The notes below the pieces were generated by a model. The model had not been told where the DNA came from. It was given only the letters and a program-made list of their open reading frames with translations, and made no database searches. A stretch of DNA of 6,225 nt from Peptostreptococcaceae bacterium (GTDB lineage: Bacteria > Bacillota > Clostridia > Peptostreptococcales > Anaerovoracaceae), in NCBI GenBank assembly GCA_016650115.1, contig JAENWI010000092.1, positions 1 through 6,225 on the forward strand, read 5' to 3'. Shown in pieces: positions 1 to 5,250 of this stretch (positions within the stretch are counted from its first letter, which is position 1; each line of letters starts with the position of its first letter). The position numbers were made by a program, and so were the translations under genes.

Positions 1-110
1 ATGGCTACATTATTCAATTTCAAGATTTCTCTCTGTTTTAATCCTGCATGACTTTCACTTCCGATTGGAGTCTCAAGCTTTCCTATATTTTTTATTAGCA
101 GACTACTCAT
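1..110 (-). CDS. hutI: Imidazolonepropionase, N-terminal fragment (cut by window edge)
   Basis: An ATG at 110-108 opens a frame that stays open to the window edge, giving 36 codons that begin MSSLLIKNIGKLETPIGS. Imidazolonepropionases of fermentative bacteria commonly start with a similar LLIKNIG-x-L-x-TP segment, the first strands of the small beta domain of this amidohydrolase family. The enzyme hydrolyses 4-imidazolone-5-propionate to N-formimino-L-glutamate, the third step of histidine degradation, in the cytoplasm. The start overlaps the hutU stop codon by 8 nt (ATGAGTAG), and GGTGGTGA lies just upstream inside the hutU coding sequence. Position directly after hutH and hutU fits the pathway order. 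The metal-binding and catalytic residues lie outside the window, so the call rests on the N-terminus plus operon context. Confidence 0.8.
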   Translation of the reverse strand, partial: MSSLLIKNIGKLETPIGSESHAGLKQREILKLNNVA

Positions 111-2127
111 AATATTTCACCACCATTTCATTTACCAGCTGCTCGCTGGCTACAAAGGGAATAGTAATGTGTCCAACATCACCATAATTATTATTGTACG
201 CAACACTGGTTGTTACGGAGTTTTCATTTCTCGCCCAGCTTCTTCTGGCGACACCACCCATTACATCCCACATCATTGCTGATTTTATAATTTCATCAAT
301 TCTTTCACTTCCGTCTAAAACAAGACCAAAGCCTCCATTGATGGACTTGCCGATACCTACCCCGCCACCATTATGTAATGCGCAAAGGCTCATCCCTCTT
401 GCTGCATTACCGGCGAAACACTGTACAGCCATGTCAGCCATTACATTGCTGCCATCTTTGATATTTGCTGTTTCTCTGAATGGTGAATCAGTTCCGCTGA
501 CATCGTGATGATCACGTCCCAGCATGATTGGACCAATGATTTTCTCCCTCACCATTTTGTTAAATTCCAGTGCAATTTTTGTTCGACCTTCTGCATCCTG
601 ATACAAAATCCTTGCTTGTGTGCCAACCACCATTTTATGCTTTTTAGCATCTCGGATCCAAACCCAGTTATCTCTATCCTGAAATCTTCTTTTAGGATCA
701 ATGCAAGACATTGCAGCTTCGTCTGTCCGATCCAGATCCTCCGGCTTTCCTGACAGGCAGACCCATCTGAATGGTCCATACCCATAATCAAAAAGCATTG
801 GCCCCATAATATCTTCCACATATGATGGCCAGATAAATCCGTCTTTCTCATCAATTCCATTTTTGGATATTTCATGAATTCCCGCATCATAAACAGCCTT
901 TAAAAAGGAATTTCCATAGTCAAAGAAATAGGTCCCTTGTTGGGAAAGCCCTTTGATTGCTTGAAAGTGTCTTCTAAGAGATTCGTCCACTTTCTTGCTG
1001 AATTTGTCTCTGTCTTTTGTAAGAAGTTCAGTCCTCTGGCAAAAATCAAGATCAACCGGGCAGTACCCGCCATTATAAACATTATGGCAGGAGGTTTGAT
1101 CTGAAAGGAGATCAATTTTAAACTTTTTAAGAACAGCAGCCTCCAAAAGGGCTACAATGTTCCCATGATAGGCAATAGAAACGGTTTTTCCCTCATTTCT
1201 ATACTTGTCTGCCACCAAAAACACTTCATCCAGGTCTTCGCTTATAATATCAACCCAACCCTGCTTTTGTCTGGTTTCGATTCTGGAAAGATCAACTTCG
1301 GCAAAAATCCCTACTGCATTGGCTATATTTGCTGCCTTAGGCTGTGCGCCGCTCATCCCTCCCAAACCTGACGAAACAAATGTTATTCCAGAAAGATCTC
1401 CATTTTCCTTTACGCCCAGATATTTTCTTCCTGCGTTCAGAATGGTATTAAAGGTTCCATGAACTATTCCCTGTGGCCCAATGTACATCCATCCCCCAGC
1501 CGTCATCTGACCGTAGTTTGCCACGCCCATTTGTTCTGCAATTTCCCAGTCAGTAAGATTATCAAACATCCCTATCATCAATGCGTTTGTAATGATTACT
1601 CTAGGTGCATCCGGTTTTGAGGGGAACAATCCTAACGGATGTCCCGACTCAATCACCAAAGTCTGATGATCAGTCATCTGCTCCAGATATTTTTTAATCA
1701 GACGATATTGAAGCCAGTTTTGACACGGCTGACCTGTTTCTCCGTAGGTAACCAACTCATAAGGGTAAAGGGCAATTTCAAAATCAAGATTGTTATCAAT
1801 CATTACTTGAAATGCTTTCCCTTCCACACAATTCCCTGTATATTCGTCGATTGGTTTCCCCCATATTCTTCCCTCCGGCCTGTATCTGTAAGCATAAATT
1901 CTGCCATATTTTATCAGTTCCTCCATAAACTCAGGAGCAAGTTTTTCATGAAGTTCTTCAGGGATATAGCGAAGTGCATTTTTCAATGCAATTTTGGTCT
2001 GTTCTTTTGTCAGTCGAAAGCCTCTGTCTGGAGCTCTTCTTCTGCCTGCTTGAAATTCAGGATATTCTGGCAGATTTTTCCCAAGTTTAATTTTCATAGC
2101 TTCGTCAATTGTTTGATTTTTTAGCAT
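103..2127 (-). CDS. hutU: Urocanate hydratase (urocanase), long form
   Basis: This is a complete 674-residue urocanase. It adds water to urocanate to give 4-imidazolone-5-propionate, using tightly bound NAD+ as an electrophilic cofactor, in the cytoplasm. Visible landmarks are GGWMYIGPQGIVHGT (211-225), the glycine-rich GLGGMSGAQP (254-263), YHGN (320-323), SDQTSCHNVYNGGY (342-355), GPFRWVC (451-457), GRDHHDVSGTDSPFRET (537-553) and HNGGGVGIGKSINGGFGLVLDG (585-606, quoted by position). Cys457 probably corresponds to the conserved catalytic-region cysteine. Many proteobacterial and Bacillus HutU proteins have about 555 residues; this one has the extra N-terminal segment and an insertion around 460-510 and, as I recall it, resembles the roughly 676-residue animal enzyme. 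The ATG at 2127 overlaps the hutH stop by 7 nt and has AAGGTGG 7 nt upstream, which supports this start. hutI follows with an 8-nt overlap. Confidence 0.97.
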   Translation of the reverse strand: MLKNQTIDEAMKIKLGKNLPEYPEFQAGRRRAPDRGFRLTKEQTKIALKNALRYIPEELHEKLAPEFMEELIKYGRIYAYRYRPEGRIWGKPIDEYTGNCVEGKAFQVMIDNNLDFEIALYPYELVTYGETGQPCQNWLQYRLIKKYLEQMTDHQTLVIESGHPLGLFPSKPDAPRVIITNALMIGMFDNLTDWEIAEQMGVANYGQMTAGGWMYIGPQGIVHGTFNTILNAGRKYLGVKENGDLSGITFVSSGLGGMSGAQPKAANIANAVGIFAEVDLSRIETRQKQGWVDIISEDLDEVFLVADKYRNEGKTVSIAYHGNIVALLEAAVLKKFKIDLLSDQTSCHNVYNGGYCPVDLDFCQRTELLTKDRDKFSKKVDESLRRHFQAIKGLSQQGTYFFDYGNSFLKAVYDAGIHEISKNGIDEKDGFIWPSYVEDIMGPMLFDYGYGPFRWVCLSGKPEDLDRTDEAAMSCIDPKRRFQDRDNWVWIRDAKKHKMVVGTQARILYQDAEGRTKIALEFNKMVREKIIGPIMLGRDHHDVSGTDSPFRETANIKDGSNVMADMAVQCFAGNAARGMSLCALHNGGGVGIGKSINGGFGLVLDGSERIDEIIKSAMMWDVMGGVARRSWARNENSVTTSVAYNNNYGDVGHITIPFVASEQLVNEMVVKYYE
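115..124 (-). promoter_or_regulatory. Ribosome binding site of hutI, embedded in the hutU 3' end
   Basis: On the minus strand GGTGGTGAAA precedes the hutI ATG; the GGTGA part sits 6 nt from the start codon. The same bases encode Val-Val-Lys near the hutU C-terminus (MVVKYYE). This site supports the overlapping ATG at 110 as the true hutI start. The same 10-mer precedes hutU. Confidence 0.65.
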
Positions 2128-3665
2128 ATTTTCACCACCTTTGAAACTTCTTCTACAAATGAATGATCCTTGATCATCGCATCAAATTTTATTAATTCAT
2201 AATGCATTACAATATCATTATCAATAGGTTTAACCGTTCTTCGAATAAAATCATAAGCCGCTTTTGTTGCCGGTGCAAGGCTCTTAGTTGCTTCTTCTCC
2301 CTTTGCATCCCCTCTAAGCCAGATTGCCTGAGATGCTGCGAACAGCTCGATTCCCAACACCTTTTGTGCATTGTCGAGAATAAGGGCCGCTGTTCTTGCT
2401 GAAGTTGTCCCCATGCTTACATGATCTTCCTGGTTTCCCGATGATGGAATTGAATCAACACAGGCAGGGTGCGCATAAATTTTATTTTCTGAAACCAAAG
2501 AAGCTGCCGCATATTGGGCAATCATAAATCCAGAACAGACACCGCCATGATTTGTCAGGAATGGTGCAAGCCCTTCTGAAAGTTGAGGATTAATCAGTCT
2601 TTCTGAGCGTCTCTCCGATACATCAGCGAATTCAGCAATCGCCATTTTTATGAAGTCAAATGCTAAAGCCATAGGCTGACCATGAAAGTTCCCTCCTGAA
2701 ATCACTTCATCTTCATCTGGAAATATAATAGGATTATCTGTCACTGCATTAATTTCTATAGAAACAGCATCATATACATATTTAATACAATCTCTTGATG
2801 CTCCATGTATTTGTGGAACACATCTTAGGGAGTATGGATCCTGAACCTTCTTTGGATTGCTATCCTTGGCATTTTCACTGCCCTTCAGCAATGCCATCAT
2901 ATTTTTAGCAACATCTTTTTGACCCTGGTGCCCTCTTAAATCATGAATTTTATGATCATATGCTTTTGTTATTCCGTTCAAGGCTTCAACCGTCATAGCT
3001 GCTGCTATATCCGCAACCTTAGCAAGATTCATGGCATCCCAAAGAACCATGGTACCGATTGCGGTCATAACCTGCGTCCCGTTAATTAATGCAAGCCCTT
3101 CTTTTTCAGCAAGTTCAACAGTAGGGATTCCTGCCAGTTTCATGGCTTCCGTACTTGGCATCACCTTTCCCTGGTATTCAGCATGTCCTTCTCCTATTAA
3201 AGTAAGAACCATATGTGAAAGAGGCGCCAGATCTCCGCTTGCACCTAAAGACCCTTTTTCAGGAATAATCGGATGTACCTTTTTATTTAACATTTCAAGT
3301 AATGCATTTAGCGTTTCGGGTTTAATTCCCGAATTGCCTCTTGCCAAAGCATTACATCTAAGAAGAATAACCCCTCTGACTACCTCTGTAGGTAACGGGT
3401 TTCCCATAGCGCAGGCATGGCTGATAATCAGATTTCTCTGAAGGGCACCTGTTTGATCTCTGGAGATAAATGTATCTGAAAATTTTCCAAACCCAGTGGT
3501 CAGTCCATAAATAATGGTTCCTTCGCTTAATTTTTTTTCTACATAGTCTCTTGCCTTTTTAACTGCCTTTTGCGAATCCGCAGACATTTCCACCAGTTCA
3601 CCACCTCTGGCAACACGTACAACCTCTTCTACTGTAAGGGTTTTTCCATTAATTATTACTGCCAT
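2121..3665 (-). CDS. hutH: Histidine ammonia-lyase (histidase)
   Basis: This complete 514-residue protein deaminates L-histidine to trans-urocanate and ammonia, the first and committed step of histidine utilisation. Ala142-Ser143-Gly144 (in GSLGASGDLAPLSH) is the triad that cyclises to the MIO electrophile. The numbering equals that of Pseudomonas putida HutH as I recall it. Other expected active-site residues are Tyr53 (YGLTTGFG), His83 (in ISHACAMG), Asn195 (INGTQ), Tyr278 and Arg281 (PYSLRC), Phe327 (GNFHGQP) and Glu413 (NQEDHVSMG). His83 and the QEDHVSM segment favour histidase over phenylalanine or tyrosine ammonia-lyase. Length is normal for the family. The ATG at 3665 has GAGGAG (3673-3678) 7 nt upstream. 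It is the first gene of the hutHUI operon, and its TAA overlaps the hutU ATG. Upstream lie a promoter at 3815-3843 and paired ARG-box-like sites at 3726-3764, so control by an ArgR/AhrC-type protein is inferred. Confidence 0.98.
   Translation of the reverse strand: MAVIINGKTLTVEEVVRVARGGELVEMSADSQKAVKKARDYVEKKLSEGTIIYGLTTGFGKFSDTFISRDQTGALQRNLIISHACAMGNPLPTEVVRGVILLRCNALARGNSGIKPETLNALLEMLNKKVHPIIPEKGSLGASGDLAPLSHMVLTLIGEGHAEYQGKVMPSTEAMKLAGIPTVELAEKEGLALINGTQVMTAIGTMVLWDAMNLAKVADIAAAMTVEALNGITKAYDHKIHDLRGHQGQKDVAKNMMALLKGSENAKDSNPKKVQDPYSLRCVPQIHGASRDCIKYVYDAVSIEINAVTDNPIIFPDEDEVISGGNFHGQPMALAFDFIKMAIAEFADVSERRSERLINPQLSEGLAPFLTNHGGVCSGFMIAQYAAASLVSENKIYAHPACVDSIPSSGNQEDHVSMGTTSARTAALILDNAQKVLGIELFAASQAIWLRGDAKGEEATKSLAPATKAAYDFIRRTVKPIDNDIVMHYELIKFDAMIKDHSFVEEVSKVVKIC
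2130..2142 (-). promoter_or_regulatory. Ribosome binding site of hutU, embedded in the hutH 3' end
   Basis: The minus strand reads AAAGGTGGTGAAA followed by AT and the hutU ATG. AAGGTGG ends 7 nt before the start codon. The site lies within the last codons of hutH, where GTGGTGAAA encodes Val-Val-Lys. It fixes the hutU start at 2127 and implies that ribosomes finishing hutH can reload on hutU. Confidence 0.7.
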
Positions 3666-3725
3666 TGCTATACTCCTCTCAAACGATTATCTTTGTGACC
3701 TTACTACCATAACCCGTTCGTTTTT

Positions 3726-3764
3726 TTTGCATATTTATTCATCGTTTATGCATATTTATTCATT
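3726..3764 (-). promoter_or_regulatory. Tandem ARG boxes (putative ArgR/AhrC operator) in the hutH leader
   Basis: Two 18-bp boxes, AATGAATAAATATGCATA (3764-3747) and GATGAATAAATATGCAAA (3743-3726), share an identical 15-mer and are separated by 3 bp, so the period is 21 bp. Paired 18-bp boxes with a gap of about 3 bp are the known layout for hexameric arginine repressors. Against the recalled E. coli consensus WNTGAATWWWWATTCANW the boxes have one and two mismatches. The shared mismatch (G in ATGCA) is, as I recall, accepted in the Bacillus AhrC box (ATKCA). The boxes lie about 45 to 82 nt downstream of the predicted transcription start, so a bound hexamer would most simply block elongation or initiation. 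Activation through an unseen promoter or looping is also possible. Function is inferred. Confidence 0.6.
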
Positions 3765-3814
3765 TATTTTTCTCTGTTTATTTGGGGATAAGGGTATTTT
3801 ATTTTCTTGTTTCT

Positions 3815-3843
3815 ATTATAACAAAAATAATGCCCTTTGCCAC
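3815..3843 (-). promoter_or_regulatory. Sigma-A-type promoter of the hutHUI operon
   Basis: On the minus strand a perfect -10 hexamer TATAAT (3820-3815) follows a -35-like GTGGCA (3843-3838, four of six matches to TTGACA) after 17 bp. An A-rich tract with a run of seven A lies directly upstream and could act as an UP element. The predicted start near 3808 gives a leader of about 143 nt before the hutH ATG. It is the best promoter match I found in the gap. Confidence 0.6.
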
Positions 3844-3869
3844 TATTTTTTTCTTGTAATATTCATTGT

Positions 3870-3892
3870 TTTAAGGGTTTCAAGGTCTTAAA
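3870..3892. repeat. Spaced inverted repeat upstream of the hutH promoter
   Basis: TTTAAG (3870-3875) and CTTAAA (3887-3892) are perfect 6-bp inverted arms around an 11-nt spacer, roughly two helical turns centre to centre. The repeat ends about 27 bp upstream of the predicted -35 element, a position suitable for an activator or auxiliary operator. No U-run follows, so it is not a terminator. In AT-rich DNA such arms can occur by chance. Confidence 0.2.
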
Positions 3893-3935
3893 CGGCCTAA
3901 TATTGTTTTTATACAAAAACTATCCAGGTAGAGTT

Positions 3936-4097
3936 ATGGGCAATAAAAATCATTTTACAACTTTATCACTTTATTCAGTTATTGCTTTACTATGCATAAT
4001 TATGAGCATATTAGTTTTTCTTGTGATTTTGCAACAGTTAAAAATGTTTCCACAAAAAAACAGGCATCTTTTTCTACCTGCCTGTTTTGTTCAATAA
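3936..4097 (+). CDS. Doubtful 53-codon ORF with one hydrophobic segment
   Basis: I do not recognise this ORF. It is the only sizeable open frame not lying opposite a confident gene. It starts at ATG 3936 (the frame can be extended to TTG 3837) and would encode 53 residues with a single hydrophobic stretch of about 22 residues (from SLYSVIALLC to LVFLVILQQL) followed by a polar, basic tail (KMFPQKNRH). The upstream AGGTAGAG is a poor ribosome site, and I see no convincing plus-strand promoter. Its 3' end runs through the minus-strand terminator. It could be a small membrane peptide, a type I toxin-like peptide, or an accidental frame in AT-rich DNA, where T-rich codons read as hydrophobic residues. 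Chance is the most likely explanation. Confidence 0.15.
   Translation: MGNKNHFTTLSLYSVIALLCIIMSILVFLVILQQLKMFPQKNRHLFLPACFVQ
4054..4088 (-). terminator. Rho-independent terminator of the regulator-oxidoreductase unit
   Basis: On the minus strand AAAACAGGCA pairs with TGCCTGTTTT (10 bp) across a 12-nt loop, and the stem runs into a T tract. The distance from the oxidoreductase stop codon to the stem is 25 nt. Read on the plus strand the stem is followed only by TTTTG, so termination should work mainly in the minus direction. It separates the upstream unit from hutHUI. Confidence 0.85.
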
Positions 4098-4113
4098 TCT
4101 CTGTTACTTTCTC

Positions 4114-5232
4114 TCAATCCCAGATTAATTCTATTCTATTGCTTGGGCATATATCGCAACAAAGCCCACAACCTCTGCAAATTTCCTTATGAATCATAAT
4201 TTTATCTTCTTTCATTTCTATCGCCCCATAAACACAACACTTCACACATTTTTTGCACTCATTTTCATAGCATTCTTCTTTTTTTATTCTTGCTGTTTTA
4301 GGCTCAACAGATATTTCATCAAAGGCTTTTAATTTATTAAGCGCCACCCCTCTTATTTCAGAAAGATTTTTAATATCATTTATATTCATATATTCCAGAA
4401 GCTCCCTTTTAATCTTATCAATATGTTCAAATCCATTAATCATTAAGAATGTCCCAATTTGAACTGTTGAAGCACCCAGCATCATATATTCTAGTACATT
4501 CTCTCCTGTTTCAATCCCTCCAATTCCACAAACCGGAAGTTTTACGCTCTGAGCAATCGTCGCCACAGAGGCTAATCCAAGGGGTTTTATCGGCCCACCA
4601 GAATATCCTCCATAAGTGGGCAGGTATGGTCTTCTATTTTTTACGTCAACACCAATGATACATCTCACCGTATCTATCGCGCTTATACCATTGGCTCCTG
4701 CTTTTTCAACAGCCCTTGCGATTTTTGCTATGTTTGAAACGTTTTGAGACAACTTTACCATTACTGGAAGGTTCACACTGTCAACGACTGCCTTTGTCAA
4801 TTCATATACTTTTTCAGTATTGGAAGCCAGCACCTCTATTCCTTCACCCATAGGAGAAGCAAGGCCCAGTTCAATGGCATCAGCACCCATTTTTTCCATT
4901 TTAGTGGCAATATATTTTATTTCAGATGGAGTTTGTGCACAGACACTTGCAATTACAACTCCTCCCCTACTTTTCGCAATCTTTATTTCATTTTGCCATT
5001 CTTCAATTAATATATCGCTATATAGCCTTATATTTTGAACACCTCTTCCATCAAATGCAATTCGCGGCCGAATATCACTGTTCACTTCATTTACAATAGT
5101 CTCAGTAACAACTGCACCGGCACCTGCCTCAAAAGCTTTCTTAATCATTTCTCCGTTTCTCGACCAGGGCCCTGCGGCTACAATGATAGGGTTTTTCAAT
5201 TTTAGCCCCATAAATTCAGTAGAAAGTGTCAT
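4114..5232 (-). CDS. Dihydroorotate/dihydropyrimidine dehydrogenase-like flavoprotein with C-terminal 2[4Fe-4S] domain
   Basis: This complete 372-residue protein has an FMN-binding TIM barrel (about 1-300) of the PyrD/PreA/DPD type. Markers are NPIIVAAGPWSRNGE (14-28), VIASVC (93-98), GADAIELGLASP (116-127), Lys160 in VMVKLSQN, TYGGYSGG (206-213), GIGGIETGENV (236-246) and GASTVQIGT (253-261). A ferredoxin domain follows (about 318-372). Its second motif C352-x2-C355-x2-C358-x3-C362-P is canonical; the first (Cys321, 326, 329, 332, 333) is unusually spaced. DPD-family enzymes reduce a C=C bond of a pyrimidine ring, but the usual ELNLSCP is ELGLASP here (Gly123, Ala125, Ser126), and the TNT-type Asn is Asp187. 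The substrate is therefore unknown. No PreT-like flavin partner is in the window, so electrons may come from ferredoxin or a distant gene. It starts at 5232 with AAAGGAGG 8 nt upstream, follows the LacI-type gene by 18 nt, and ends at a terminator. The family call is firm and the function open. Confidence 0.88.
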   Translation of the reverse strand: MTLSTEFMGLKLKNPIIVAAGPWSRNGEMIKKAFEAGAGAVVTETIVNEVNSDIRPRIAFDGRGVQNIRLYSDILIEEWQNEIKIAKSRGGVVIASVCAQTPSEIKYIATKMEKMGADAIELGLASPMGEGIEVLASNTEKVYELTKAVVDSVNLPVMVKLSQNVSNIAKIARAVEKAGANGISAIDTVRCIIGVDVKNRRPYLPTYGGYSGGPIKPLGLASVATIAQSVKLPVCGIGGIETGENVLEYMMLGASTVQIGTFLMINGFEHIDKIKRELLEYMNINDIKNLSEIRGVALNKLKAFDEISVEPKTARIKKEECYENECKKCVKCCVYGAIEMKEDKIMIHKEICRGCGLCCDICPSNRIELIWD

Positions 5233-5250
5233 TTCTAGATCCTCCTTTTG

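Larger units (their letters stand above)
3666..4113. other. Intergenic regulatory region between the lacI-type/oxidoreductase unit and hutHUI
   Basis: This 448-nt AT-rich gap has no confident gene. Reading in the direction of transcription (high to low coordinates) it contains a terminator (4054-4088), a 10-bp palindrome CATAATTATG (3995-4004) of unclear meaning, a spaced inverted repeat (3870-3892), a promoter (3815-3843), and the hutH leader with two ARG-box-like repeats (3726-3764) and the hutH ribosome site (3673-3678). I see no T-box, riboswitch-like fold or attenuator hairpin with a poly-U tail in the leader. A weak ORF on the plus strand is listed separately. Confidence 0.7.

Noticed and set aside
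1639..2124. 161-codon open frame on the plus strand opposite hutU
   Set aside because: It lies wholly antisense to a well-conserved urocanase, its translation shows no recognisable domain, and it has no visible promoter. It is a frame shadow.
3031..3441. 136-codon open frame on the plus strand opposite hutH
   Set aside because: It is antisense to the conserved histidase core, including the MIO region, and its composition reflects the complementary codons. No independent support.
3705..3730. Plus-strand terminator ending in the eight-T run at 3721-3728
   Set aside because: The preceding bases do not form a stable GC stem, and there is no plus-strand gene to terminate.
3666..3808. Riboswitch, T-box or HutP-type attenuator in the hutH leader
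   Set aside because: The leader is A-rich with no GC-rich stem followed by a U-run, no T-box core sequence and no evident UAG-triplet series as in HutP sites.
3815..3850. Sigma-54 (-24/-12) promoter built on TGGCA near 3839-3842
   Set aside because: The GC of a -12 element is not found at the required spacing, whereas a perfect TATAAT with 17-bp spacing fits a sigma-A promoter.
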